Assembly (NCBI GenBank): GCA_020698575.1
Contig: CM036248.1
Coordinates: 11,995,729 to 12,059,728 of the forward strand
Source: Bostrychus sinensis
Lineage: Eukaryota; Chordata; Actinopteri; Gobiiformes; Eleotridae
DNA length: 64,000 bases
Direction: 5' to 3'
In this document: piece after piece, positions 1 through 10,907 of the stretch
Numbering within the stretch: the stretch's first letter is position 1
Layout of the letters: each line of letters opens with the position of its first letter
Program-made: the position numbers and the translations under genes
Notes under the pieces: generated by a model
Told to the model about the DNA's origin: nothing
The model's database searches: none
What the model saw: the letters and a program-made list of their open reading frames with translations, nothing else

Positions 1-480
1 ACCTCCACAGCAGCAGAAACTCACCTCCACAGCGGCAGAAACTCACCTCCACAGCGACAGAAACTCACCTCCACAGCGACAGAAACACACCTCCACAGCG
101 ACAGAAACTCACCTCCACAGCGACAGAAACACACCTCCACAGCGGCAGAAACTCACCTCCACAGCAGCAGCAGAAACACACCTCCACAGCGACAGAAACT
201 CACCTCCACAGCGACAGAAACTCACCTCCACAGCAGCAGAAACTCACCTCCACAGCAGCAGAAACTCACCTCCACAGCAGCAGAAACTCACCTCCACAGC
301 GGCAGAAACACACCTCCACAGCAGCAGAAACTCACCTCCACAGCAGCAGAAACTCACCTCCACAGCAGCAGAAACTCACCTCCACAGCGGCAGAAACACA
401 CCTCCACAGCCAGCAGAAACTCACCTCCACACCAGCAGAAACTCACCTCCACACCAGCAGAAACTCACCTCCACAGCGGC
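1..480. repeat. 22-bp minisatellite, about 22 copies
   Basis: A tandem array starts at base 1 and presumably continues left of the window. Each unit is an acctccacag block, a variable cagcag/cggcag/cgacag block and an aaactc or aaacac end. Unit length is 22 bp, so reading frame is not kept between copies and the array is unlikely to code. One unit near 160-180 has an extra CAG triplet. The array ends at a non-repeat sequence near 480. Confidence 0.93.
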
Positions 481-1680
481 ACAGATCTCTGCTTTAGCCC
501 TCTCTTCCCTCTTTCCCTCCTTTCTGTCTTATTTAGGTGTAAATGGTCTTAAAAAAATACAAGTAAACTAATTTGCCAAGACAAAACACTAAGATGATAC
601 TTTCAGCTGCTCCCTTTTTCATCAGGTTTCATCTCACAGAACCAGTCACACGGTGATTTGGCTTTTAACCCAGATGCCCTTTCCTGTTGCATATATAGGC
701 AACGTGGGTGTCTTGCCCAGCATGAACGTAGCATATAAACAAGTCTTAACACTACTGTAACCGCCTCAGGCCCAAAGTAGCTGTGATGGGCTCCAGTCAT
801 TATTAAGCAACAGTATGAAAATGCACTTTTACCTTTACTGACCATGTTTTAAATTTACTACACTCATGTGGCAGTAAAGGCATCACTCTTGTGTCCACAC
901 AGTAGGCCTTTTTTCAGTTTGGATTGTGGTGCTAATCCTTTAGACTGTATTATATTTTGATTGTGCGTGTTCTTCCTATTTCTCCTTCTCATTCTCTTCT
1001 AGTATGCAACACACATCCGTTCACACACATACACATACACATATACATAAAAAATGGGGGATGGTGCATGTGATGAGCAGATAAGAGCAGGCAGAGTCAG
1101 GCGAAAACACAGTGTCGGCAGAAGACCGCTGTAAACAACCCGCTCGTGTTTAGAGAAGGATTTGTTCATAAGCAAGAGGCCACAGCTGGATCTGTACTGT
1201 ACATATCAGCAAAAATACTCTCTCACACACACACAAACACACACAGCAGCATCTTTCTGTGACTGTGACTGTGCTGGATCCTCTCTCCTCACACTCCCCT
1301 TCATCAAATGTCACAGTAATTTGGGAGATTAGACAGTGCGGATTAAACTACACAAGGCTGCCTCCTTTTTGATGCACGCGGACGCTTTTGTGCTCCATTC
1401 TTCGCAGCCCTTTCATTTCATAAGACGATATTATATCAAGCAGTGGTAAGACTCTCACTCTCACAATGGCGGCGTCTCAGCTGAATCGGTGACTATAGGA
1501 TCCAAACAAGTAATTATGTAAGAAGTAAACAGAGCTAGCTGATCCTTTCCTTGCTGTTTACAGAGATTCCCCTCCGTCTACAGTACTTGCTTAGACGCCT
1601 AAAATATATTTTACTAATATCTGCAGCTGATATGTAATTTAGCGCTAATGGCACAAATATTGTTTGTGTATTTTTACAAA
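481..1680. other. intergenic, no gene seen
   Basis: No splice-bounded or conserved coding segment is visible. There are short CA-rich stretches around 1010-1050 and 1205-1245. The part at 1080-1200 is less AT-rich than its surroundings and could hold a weak regulatory island, but nothing specific can be named. Confidence 0.5.
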
Positions 1681-1835
1681 CAGCAATTGATACATACAGC
1701 AATCCAGCATTATGACCACTGACTGCTGGTAAAGTGAATGACACAGATTATCTCTTAATCATGGCGCCTGTTATGGATAGGATATAGCAAGTGAGCATTT
1801 TGTTTTAAAAAATGTGATAGAAGCAGTGTTGCCAC

Positions 1836-2280
1836 TAGGGCTTGAATTAACACCAGCCAACCTGCCAAATCCTGGTAGATTTTCATTTTGGCTACAAATT
1901 CTCACACTAGCCATGTTGGCCGGTTGAATTTTATACACATATTGTTAGAGGTTAGTCTTGAATTTCTGTTATTCTGCTCAAATGTGCATCATTTAGTAAA
2001 TAGTAATTCATTATGATAAAAAAAACAACATGTTTTTAAAAATGTGACCCAACATCCACAGAGATACAGTTAATTCTGTCTAAAGCTTTTTTTTTATTAA
2101 ATATTTGGTAAATATTTTGTCCATCTATAAAACCAAAATCATACATCTCATTATGCATGTCATATACTGTAAAATATATACAAAGACGAATTAAACTGTG
2201 GCTAGTAAAAACACTAACTGGTTAGCAACTTTTGACTAGCCACAGTATCCAGTGAGCAAAAAAGTTAATGTCAAGCCCTG
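1836..2280. mobile_element. hAT-type non-autonomous element, nested in Tc1 remnant
   Basis: The ends are inverted: the left begins tagggcttgaattaac and the right, read on the minus strand, begins cagggcttgacattaact. The 8 bp before the element (gttgccac) and after it (gttgttat) differ only by three C-to-T transitions, as expected of an aged 8-bp target-site duplication. The element is about 445 bp and has no coding capacity. Confidence 0.65.
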
Positions 2281-3534
2281 GTTGTTATGATAATAAAATA
2301 TCAAACTTGATTTCAGTTCTTAGCAAAAAACTCACAACCGTTTTTGATACTACTGTGAAAAATTGTCCACTTTTTTTATAGATTATTGTTTGAGGTTGTT
2401 TTCTTGTCCTCTTTACCGGCTCCATAATAGTCACATAATATTTTGTTTCAATTTTTATTCATTGTAAATTTCTGCAATTTTTTATACAGGCAGTAGTTAT
2501 TAGTTTACCTTAGAACACTTTTTATGCTTATGTAGTCCACAGCCAGGACATATCTTTTATTCACCTCAGTGCAAAATAAAACAGTTGAGACTGCATTGAG
2601 TGCTGCTTAATTTTCATCAAAGCACAAAGTATTTTAGTATTTACAATTGAAAAGGTCATCAGAAGAAAAGTTAATTTTGTATACTTGAATTCTTTTGAAT
2701 TGCATTTTTTATTATGTATTTTGGTTTTAAAATTAAAATGCGTGTAGTAAAATGTAATAATAAAACAGTAACCTCTAGAGCATTGCCACTTGATTGATTT
2801 ATCTTTAAATTTCTTCTTTTTTGCGTTGGCGTACTGTGATATTCAGGTTCAAACTACACAATGTGTTTATTCAAGAAGTTTGATAAGTTAAAAACATCAT
2901 TTTTTTTGGGTCGTGGCTCATCATTATTGGGTGATGATGGGTCACAAAGCCAGACCAATTGAGAACCACTGCTATAAACCAACCATGTCTCCTTAAAGGT
3001 GCTATTTTTCAGTTTCGATTTTGCCTGTGAGCTTTTTCAACTATGGCCAAACTGTAGGTAGGTTATTAAGCTGCAACAGGTTGTGTTCATGTGATGCCAC
3101 AGAATTGTAAACGGCCTATAGTTTAAAACTGAGCTGGAGGCAGGTCAGGACTCTATGGTAGAATCTGCTGCTAAAGATTAAAAATGCATATGTCTTGGTT
3201 TATGGCTAATATTTCTGCAAGTACTGGGCTTATCCACATGGAACAAAAACCGACACATAGTTCAAAGTTGTATCTGTCAGTATGAATGATCTAAAGTGAA
3301 GATATTTCTTCACTCTAGCATCAAAAAGTGGTGCTATTATTCAAACACACTGTCAGTAGACTCGTCATAAAGCCACAAGATCATTATGGTGTTGTTGTGT
3401 ACTTTATTTGAGGATTTGACATCATCAAATTGTCAACCTATTGTCATGGTTAATATTTATATTGTTGTGAAAGAGTCAGAAGTTTTTTAGTGGACTGAAT
3501 TGGAAATGTAGTCTAGTGTCTGTGGCTGCAGTAA
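2281..3534. other. intergenic filler between Tc1 halves
   Basis: AT-rich sequence with no recognisable gene. At about 2915-2975 a fragment with gggtcacaaagcc and gagaaccactg looks like one end of another hAT-type element. Confidence 0.4.
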
Positions 3535-3984
3535 TTGACAGTGATGGGTTAGACAGTAAGTAAGAGTCAGGACCAGTCCAACAGACGAGCTCCTGTTGCC
3601 CAAACTGCTTAACAAGTGAATGCTGGATCTGATAAAAAAGAGAATACACAGTTTATCACAGTTTATTTTATATGGGGCTGCATATTAGGCAGGTGGTCAT
3701 AATGTTATGCCTGATCTTTGTATAAAGACAGACTCACTCACTCTTAGACCCATATTTCAAACAACTATAACCATTATGATCCAAATAGTTAATATGGTTT
3801 TGAGTTGTTTGGTCATTCTGGTAGCTCACTTTTTAACCTATTTTTTATACGTTGCAAGTTATTTTGTTCAATTAATAATACAATTGCTCCCTTTTACTAT
3901 TTCTTATCATAGCATCATTCATTTTCTTCACAAATTATGTAAGAAGTAAACACTGCTTCCTTATCGTTACCTTGCTGTTTATTC

Positions 3985-4215
3985 GTTGGCCTTGGCTTAA
4001 GATCTGTCTCTGCTTCTGCTCTGATTAATGAGATGTGCACACAAAGGCACGTGCTAGCCTCTCACCAACTTAGCGCCGCTATTAGTAATGATTGAACCCT
4101 ATCAGTGGATGTAATATATTAGCAGGGAGATTATTCTGACGTTAAAACATGTTCCCTCCGCTGACAGCATCATCAATCACCTTCACACGCCGCTGTAGAA
4201 GACTCGCACACTGGA
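3985..4215. promoter_or_regulatory. candidate conserved non-coding element
   Basis: This block breaks the AT-rich background. It keeps CpGs (gcgccgct, ccgctgac, cgccgctg) and has dense homeodomain-type cores (ctgattaatgag, attagtaatgattg, tattagcag, atcaatcac). It has no coding frame and no repeat signature. It lies about 36 kb upstream of pou3f4, whose known control landscape in vertebrates is long-range. The regulatory role is inferred and conservation could not be tested here. Confidence 0.35.
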
Positions 4216-4492
4216 CATAATTGCTTCAGCATGGGATGTGGGGGGAGGAGGGGAGTGTGTTATGTATTTGCATGTGCACCACAGCAGGCAAGTGCAACAC
4301 TGAGACGAAAGCAGGCAACACAGTGTTAAAATTAACTCTGAATATAACTGGTTTAGTCCCAAATGTTTCAGCTTCACCTGCTTTGTTACTTGTTTACTAC
4401 TGCACTGGTACAGCATAGGTCAGCGCCAATGCTTTTTCGTTACTGCAAGGGACCAGAAGTGCACACAAAAACTATAAGCCTATACTATAGAG

Positions 4493-4863
4493 CAGCCATT
4501 CCCAAAATCAAGACTGTTGTGGTCCCCTTGACTTTCCAAAAATCCCACGCAGACCCCCAACTATAGAACTTACCTCTATTCAAAAGAAGAGTTGTTTTTC
4601 TCCATATATTTTTATAAAAACATTACATTACTGTTGGCTAAAAATTACTAATTAATTAATACTTCATGATTTTATGTACTTAATATTTTCATTTTCTTTT
4701 TATATTTTTCCACATATTATTTGTTATGGACTGAGCCAGGTGTCTGAAATGAAGAATGAATTGGAATTAAAACTGAAATTCAATTGAAATATTGACAACC
4801 TCTGGGGGGCCCCCTGCAGTACCTTTGTGGACCCCCAGGGAGACCCCACTTTGGGAACCACTG
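4493..4863. mobile_element. hAT-type MITE (cagtggttcccaaagt family)
   Basis: The left end is cagccattcccaaaatcaag and the right end, on the minus strand, is cagtggttcccaaagtgggg. The flanking 8-mers ctatagag (left) and caatagat (right) agree at six of eight positions, consistent with a target-site duplication. The element is 371 bp and non-coding. Related copies lie at 9303-9548 and 30650-30933. Confidence 0.75.
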
Positions 4864-5287
4864 CAATAGATGCAGGTCAATAAGTTTGAATATTAAGGGA
4901 AAGTGACATTATTTCAGTTAGTAAGTACAAAACGTATACATTATTTTTAATTCACAGGGAAATTTTTCAAGCATTTTATTATTTTGTGATTATTATGTTA
5001 TTCTCAAATTTGCTGAGATACAAAAGTTTGGTTTTCACTGACTATAAAGAATAATCATCACAATTAAATTAAATTCATGCTTAAAACATTTCATTCTAAA
5101 TGTACTGAGACTATATAATGCATGTGTTTAATTAACTATTAACTTTAACTATTGAAAATACATGGGCAATATTATGATTTATAGATATGCTATGGTAATA
5201 CTATGCCTCTGTGGAGAAGCTTTGGCTCTGGGTCTCAATTGTAAATAATAAATCTTTGGAGAGAAAAATGTTTTGCAATGTTACTGT

Positions 5288-6123
5288 TTTTAAAGGGGGT
5301 ATTTTATGATTTTATTTATCTTTTAAAACAATCTTGGTCATCTCTAGAACAGCATTGCACATTTTACAATATTGTGTGAAATAAAACATTTGTAATAATC
5401 AGTGGCTTAAAGAAACAGAGGAAGAGAACAGCAGAGGGCAAAGTGTTGTGGTCTTTTAGTCAGAATCAGAGACATAAAAAAATTTTTTTCACTTCTTAAT
5501 TTTTTTTTTGAATGATGCCATTTTACTACAAAATGAAATATGTCTGAGAGAAATCAGTGAAAACAGAGCTGTATCCTTCTTTTTGGATAAATGAATGAGA
5601 GCAGACTGGTTGTAGAAGAGCTTGCTGATTGGTCAGTACTTCCTGGAGTGGGCGGGGTTTTGTAGAATCTAAGGTTCTAAGGAGTGCCGGTTCTACACAT
5701 TTGGGGGCCCTAAGAAAGATACATTTGGGGGCCAATCCTTTCAATCATTTTGTAAAGTAAAAATTAACTCAATATACCTTTTATTCCTAGAACAAGGTTT
5801 ATGAATGGTTTTATTTTTGACAGACGCTACATATGAGGTCCCAGGCTAACAGGCAGAGGCAGTAGAAAGCCTTAATAGCATTGGTCACCAGTTTCAGATT
5901 AACTCTCTGACAGGAAATAGCAAGCTGAAGAAATTACATAGATAGGCAATGATGCTAAACTATGGGGGCCCATCAATGCCTTTGGGGCCCTATGCAGTCA
6001 CTTACTTTATCACATACACATATACACAGGTGTGAATGGAAGAAAACCAACTTCAGTTATGTTTTTGTTGAGGGACTAACATTATAACATGGTAGATTTT
6101 GCATAATATAGCCCCTTTAAAAT
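5288..6123. mobile_element. DNA transposon with tttaaaggggctatatt-type ends
   Basis: The left end (tttaaagggggtattttatg) and the right end (minus strand tttaaaggggctatattatg) are inverted copies. The interior from about 5400 to 5680 matches the copy at 18531-19031, including the shared aatgaatgagagcagactgg and ttgctgattggtcagt stretches. Interior sequence from about 5684 to 5995, rich in gggggccc, is absent from the other copy and looks like a separate insertion. There is no transposase frame. The superfamily was not determined. Confidence 0.6.
5684..5995. mobile_element. probable secondary insertion with ggggccc motifs
   Basis: The segment is bounded by gggggccctaag on the left and tttggggccctatgc on the right, and is missing from the related transposon at 18.5 kb. 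Similar ggggcccta sequence recurs near 7040 and 21400-21790. It has no coding content. The boundaries are approximate. Confidence 0.35.
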
Positions 6124-6694
6124 CATCTGTCAATTTTTTAAATACAAAGTGAGGTTGAAATCTTCCTCCGTGTCCACTTTCTCTGCTTTCAGACAACAGA
6201 GCGCCTTCTCATCATCTGCAGCTAATGCAAGGCTGTACAAATAAAAAAAAAAAAAGATTAGTGATACTTTCTTTAAGTAACATGTGATTGTTGAAAATTA
6301 CTTATTATAATATTATTTTCGCCCCTGTCACAGCAGCACGCGACTTGAGACAATGCACTTCAAAAGCCATTTGTTTGCAGGCAGTAGACATATTTGGTTT
6401 GCAAATATTTTCAGAGCAAACCCTCAAATAACAGCAACATGTCACCAGAGTGTGAGCGGCTCAGTGAAGAGATATAAATAGTTTTTGGGCAACAATAGTG
6501 GGCTATGGCTGACAGATATTTTGGAAGCACTGACAGTAGAGTTACAACTTAATCCAAGTGGGGCATTTTCAGTGGATCTGAGCTAATTTCACAAACAGCT
6601 ACACAACAGATGAATAAAAAGGAACTGAGTATAGCACTGACGTTAGGCTTACAAATGAATGCAAATGGATATGGGGTAATTTATTTATTTATTT

Positions 6695-6704
<10 letters not shown>
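6124..6704. other. intergenic, no gene seen
   Basis: AT-rich with a short A-run at 6243. A moderately CpG-bearing stretch lies at 6320-6350. Nothing codes. It ends in an attt/poly-T run that leads into the G tract. Confidence 0.4.
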
Positions 6705-6705
<1 letters not shown>

Positions 6706-6726
<21 letters not shown>

Positions 6727-6727
6727 G
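6706..6727. repeat. 22-base G homopolymer
   Basis: An unbroken run of 22 G directly after an (ATTT)n/poly-T run. Length is probably variable and may be mis-assembled, since long G runs are hard to sequence. Confidence 0.9.
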
Positions 6728-6860
6728 CACAAGGAGTCACAAGCCAGTGTACTCTTGGGAAGGGCATCTGGCATTAAACCTATACTAAATCACTATGTTA
6801 TTCTCTGCATACTATAGAAGGCAGATGATTAAAAGAAAGTGGCTGAACTTTATTTCTTCT
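6728..6860 (+). mobile_element. LINE 3'-end fragment
   Basis: It contains a gtcacaagccag motif, then gggaagggcatctggcat, then gcagatgattaaaag. The copy at 53590-53790 has the same order (gtcacaggccag, aggaagggcatccagcat, ggcagatgatttgttgaa). This is the widespread teleost non-LTR retrotransposon tail type. It is 5'-truncated and non-coding. Confidence 0.45.
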
Positions 6861-7794
6861 TTGGTCCTAGACAGCATTCTTCAGATCCTTCAGAAATACT
6901 TACATGCTTCAGATCCAAAGGGTGTGAGGGCCCTTTATACTTCTATATTAAGAAGTATGGCACTTGCTGCAGAGTGAGTGACTCTGCAACTGTCTACCAC
7001 TGTTATTCCAAACTCTCCCTTCAGGGGGCACCCTTCTGTTTTGGGGCCCTAAGCATTTGCCTGCCTTGCCTGTTAGCAAGCAGCGCCCCTGTCTGTCAGT
7101 GTATATCTCCTGCAACTAAATGGCATTGTGTAGGATGTAGGTTAAACGATATCTTTGTGGTAGAAAAGTTACAATACTACCGGTATCGGAAAAATAATAT
7201 TTATTTGAGACCAAGTTTCAATACCTAGTGGGGCCTTTGACATTTCTTTGCATGCATGAGTCAAATAAATAACACTGAAAAAATCATACAAACTACAGGT
7301 TTTACCTTACAGCTAAGAATTTTGATCCAAAATATGGTATTTTATTTAATATTATTGTGTTATATGATTGTAGAAGATAAATTAGCTCACCATATATAAG
7401 AAAAAGTATGGCTAAGGTACCGGTATTGAAAACCAGGTAGTGTTTAAATACTGGTATTGAAAAAATATGAACAATACCCAGCCATAGTAGGCTGTACCTC
7501 ACCTCAGGCCCATAGCCACTGACTCCAGCCACCTATAGCAAGAATAAGCAAAGGAAATTAATAAAAGGAGGATTATGTATAAATAGTAATGCATTAGGTG
7601 TCATGTAAACCTGCATATTACTCCAAACAACTTTTACACAGGAGTTCACTGGCTCTATTTCCTATACATGTTTTTGTCCAATTGTTCTTTCCTTGCACCT
7701 ACCTGTAACAGTACTTTTTTATATCCATCCCTCTGTGTTTGCATGCTGCTCGCACAAACAAACCCATGACCCGACTGAAACAACAACAGCACCG
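6861..7794. other. intergenic with repeat scraps
   Basis: A ggggccctaag scrap lies near 7040, and paired accggtat motifs near 7180 and 7420 suggest the ends of a small decayed transposon. The longer open frames across 6839-7228 are built from these repeats and are not genes. Confidence 0.35.
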
Positions 7795-8000
7795 CTCGCT
7801 GCGAATCCCACCTTTCGAATGTGTGTTATCTGATCTAATCCATGTAATTCACGCTGCTTTTTTTTTTTCTCTCTCTTTCACTGTTGCAGTAACTATCTCT
7901 CCTGCTCTGTAACGTGATCCCGCCATTAGTATTCAGCTCATGCATGGGGACGGCAAGCGGAGTGGCTGCCTAGAGATGTCCTAAATCACATCACTCATAT
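7795..8000. promoter_or_regulatory. candidate conserved non-coding element
   Basis: A low-repeat island with retained CpG (cgctcgctgcgaatc, cccgccattag, ggacggcaagcggag) and homeodomain/octamer-like cores (ctaatccatgtaattcac, ccattagtattc, ctcatgcatgg). It is bounded on the right by a GT microsatellite. There is no reading frame with coding character. A role as a distal pou3f4 enhancer is inference. Confidence 0.35.
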
Positions 8001-8007
8001 ACCAACG

Positions 8008-8066
8008 TGTGTGTAAATGTGTGTGTGTGTCTGTGTGAGTGTGTGTGTGTCTGTGTGTGTGTTTGT
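8008..8066. repeat. GT microsatellite
   Basis: Imperfect (GT)n with occasional ct interruptions. A second GT tract follows at 8231-8292. Frames reading through them are artefacts. Confidence 0.9.
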
Positions 8067-8230
8067 ATGTGAAGGAGAGAGAGAGGAAAGGGGAAGGGGG
8101 AGGCTAGATCAATCTTACAACACGGCTAGCTAAGTGTTGCGTGTGTAAGCGACACTCTGTATTGTTTAAACACACATTTAGCATCTAACCGAGCTGCAGC
8201 GTTGCCATTTGTCAGCCTTGCCTCTTCGCA

Positions 8231-8292
8231 TTGTGTGTGTGTCTGTGTGTGTCTGTATGTGTGTGTGTGTGACTGTGTGTGTGGTCGTGTGC
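8231..8292. repeat. GT microsatellite
   Basis: Imperfect (GT)n with scattered ct and at steps. It explains the valine/cysteine-rich open frames on both strands here. Confidence 0.9.
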
Positions 8293-8459
8293 GTTCGCCA
8301 AGGTCAACCGCGCTTCTCATCTGGGCTAGCTGCTAAATGCAGCGCTCCTTTTATGAAAACCGCCCTTTTTGTTATGTCGCTGAATCACCCGATGCATAGA
8401 GCGAAAGTGCACTCGTGTAATTTCATTGTAGCCACACATAATGAGCTGGTGTAGTTTGG

Positions 8460-9300
8460 TTACGGCCATGGTATTGTTTTATAATGAGGTTTAATGGGCA
8501 ATAAAAGAGCATGTATTAAAAAAATAAAATGGTTTATATGGCCTGTAAACAGAGGCATAAAAACACAAATGGCTGCAGAGTTGGCAGACCTTCTGACTGA
8601 CCAATGAGGGAATAAATTAAGTCCAGGTTTTCTAACTGTGAACAAGGGATATTTTTTTGACAAAGAACACTTTACTCCCCACAAACCAAACCAAGACCGC
8701 ACCTACTAAAGCCAGCTTCACATATAGATAGACCTAGACCACAGAACATAGACAGCACACGTCTTACAAGTCCTCAATTATGATATAGGGCCTCACCTTA
8801 CATTAGTGGACTATCATAAGCTCAGCAATGAACTGTGTTGACCTTACCCTCAATATTTAATATATGATCTTCTGCCACTCATTCCTGTTGGGAGTTGTGG
8901 GTGGATAGAGTCTATGCCAGCAACTATGAGCCTTAACTCTCATTCTCCCAACCTGTTTTACTTACACAGATTACTGAGGTGGGTCTCTTTGTACCCCACA
9001 GATAAAAACCTGCAAAAACAAAACAACAAAATACTTTTGATTTTTCATCATTAGTGATCAACTGTCATTTGAAGTAAAAGGTTTTTGTTTGTTAATTATT
9101 ATTTTTGATGAATTTGCACAGAATTTGTATATTTAGACTTTATTTTGTAAAAAAATAAAAAATAAAAAAAAATGCTTTTATGTCAGGAACATTCCACAAT
9201 AACAAACAGCTCCTTCACCTCTCTTCATTCATGTTATTTAGATTAGAATAATTAGAAACTTTGACTCATTTTTATGGTTAAAAGTGGGCAGAGCCACTAT
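8460..9300. other. intergenic with SINE-tail scraps
   Basis: No gene. At about 8875-9000 a decayed segment resembles the 3' part of the common fish SINE seen at 50.3 kb (gttgggagttgtgggtgg, tatgccagcaactatgag). The rest is AT-rich. Confidence 0.4.
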
Positions 9301-9302
9301 AA

Positions 9303-9548
9303 CAGTGGTTCCAAAAGTGGGGTCCCCAGAGGTTGTCCCTATTAAAGTCCATAAAAATAAATTGAGCTTTAAATTAATTACAGTTTAAAAACATTTCTTT
9401 AAAACAAAATTTAACCAAGAGTCAGTGTTTTTGTAAAGTTTTTAAAGAAATCTGTGGAGAAAACATGATACAGACTTTTGAGTGGATCAAAGTTCTATTG
9501 TAGGGAAATTTAAGGGGGCCGCGACACTCTTGACTTTGGGAATGACTG
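9303..9548. mobile_element. hAT-type MITE (cagtggttcccaaagt family)
   Basis: The left end is cagtggttccaaaagtgggg and the right end, on the minus strand, is cagtcattcccaaagtcaag. The flanking 8-mers cactataa and cactaata match at six of eight positions. The element is 246 bp and non-coding. Family members lie at 4493-4863 and 30650-30933. Confidence 0.75.
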
Positions 9549-10045
9549 CACTAATATAGAATAATTCCAATAAATCTGCCAAAAATCAAGTAAAGTTGAA
9601 ATTTTTAAAACAGCAATTTGTCCATCATTACAATTTAAATGAAAGTCTTTAAATATAAATAAATAAATAAATAAAACGCTTTAGATATGATTTTTATCTA
9701 TAATAAGGTTGCATCAGTATAAATCTGATTCATCAGGTCTGTTCCCTGAGCCCATTCATCGGTCTCTAAAGTGAGGGTTAGATTCCGCTGTTATTGTCCT
9801 GGAGCTGAAACTCTGGACTTTCGCTCTCATCTGAAATGCTGCAGACAATTTGTTTGAACGGGCTGCATGTGTTTTGATGCTTGCGGCTCCTGTAGGGGGC
9901 GAGGCCAGGACTGTCCGGTCTGTGTACGACCAGAGCAGGGCCTGGCTGACTGCAGATTCTTTTAGGACTTTGTTTATAGTGATTCTAAAAACAAAGCCAG
10001 AGCCAGCACCTAGAAAGAAACAGACAGATAATTGATAATAAAATG
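9549..10045. other. intergenic, no gene seen
   Basis: AT-rich with an (AATA)n patch at 9655-9675. A GC-richer stretch at 9840-9960 includes a gtagggggcgaggcc CTCF-like core on one strand, but no other support. Confidence 0.35.
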
Positions 10046-10049
10046 TTCA

Positions 10050-10330
10050 TGGAGGAAGCATGTGATATGTCCTTGTGTCTATCAGCAAGGAGGTCATGGG
10101 TTCAGTTCTTAGGCCATCCTCTGTTACTGTGTCTTTCTCTCCAGCTTCTTCCCAGCGTTCTAAGACATGCATGTGATGAATTGGTGACTCTAAAATGCCC
10201 CTAGAGAATGAATGTGAGAGTGAATGGTCAGTGTGTGTCAGTGAGTGTATATTTCTGTGTCAACCCTGCACCTAACTGGCCATTGTTAATCAACACCACC
10301 TCAGAAATCAAGAAGCATTTTTCATTATAT
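10050..10330 (+). mobile_element. decayed fish SINE
   Basis: The order of motifs (gtcatgggttcagttct, agacatgcatgtgatgaattggtgactctaa in part, gtgaatggtcagtgtgtg) matches the 3' portion of the SINE type better kept at 50300-50530. The gttcagttct segment corresponds to a decayed B box. It is non-coding. Confidence 0.5.
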
Positions 10331-10904
10331 TTCTTGGTCATGGTATCGTTGTTAATCTAAGTTAGTTAATGTGAGAAAAAGTTAATTTGTACTGTTTTTT
10401 TAGACAAAGTGAGGCTGAAATATTCCATCTATCTTCTTCCATTTCTTTCTGCTCTCAGAGAACAGCTCAAATGTCTTCTCATCATCTGCAGCTAATCCAA
10501 GGCAGTGCAAAATAAATTAGCATTATTGATGCTTTCCTTAAGTAACATGTGGCTGTTTTAGTTTGCCACAAATGCCTGTTATGTGATTACTGTTTTCTTA
10601 CAGTAAATGGGCTGTAACAGATTTGGTTTCCCGACACAGCCCTCCAGCAGACTGATGCCTTTCTGCCAAACTGGGCTTTGTGTAAACAGCAAATACAGAG
10701 AAATGTCATTAAAGGATAGATTTACAGAAATGACACACTGTGAGAAGATTAGCATAAATAAAACAAATATGTCATGTACAGCATTGCCAGAAAGCAGCGG
10801 AGCATCTGTGTTTCAGATGTGAGGTCCGAGTCTCATCCTAATGACAGATATTTAACATTCAAGCTTTTAAAGAAACAGTGACTAACTGCAAGTATTTTTA
10901 TGGT
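10331..10904. other. intergenic, no gene seen
   Basis: Around 10380-10530 there is sequence similar to 6150-6290 (shared gaggctgaaat, ctcatcatctgcagctaat), so a dispersed repeat of unknown type is likely. No coding support. Confidence 0.35.
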
Positions 10905-10907
10905 GTT

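Larger units (their letters stand above)
1690..3728 (+). mobile_element. Tc1/mariner-like remnant, interrupted
   Basis: The left part (about 1690-1835) shows the family's 5' terminal region, with the ATTATGACCACTGAC motif and the following leader sequence. The right part (about 3535-3728) carries the decayed transposase-region sequence that includes the ccaacagacgagct motif, and ends with the inverted terminal motif gtggtcataatgttatgcct. Both parts are in plus orientation and match the other copies at 48.5 and 55.2 kb. The middle is replaced by a hAT-type element (1836-2280) and about 1.2 kb of other sequence. No open transposase frame remains. Confidence 0.7.

Noticed and set aside
1..480. 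CRISPR array
   Set aside because: The copies are directly adjoining variants with no unique spacers, in a vertebrate genome. It is a minisatellite.
8209..8454. Small frames across GT repeats (also near 13053 and 27638)
   Set aside because: Simple-sequence translations, rich in valine, cysteine and histidine, with matching frames on both strands.
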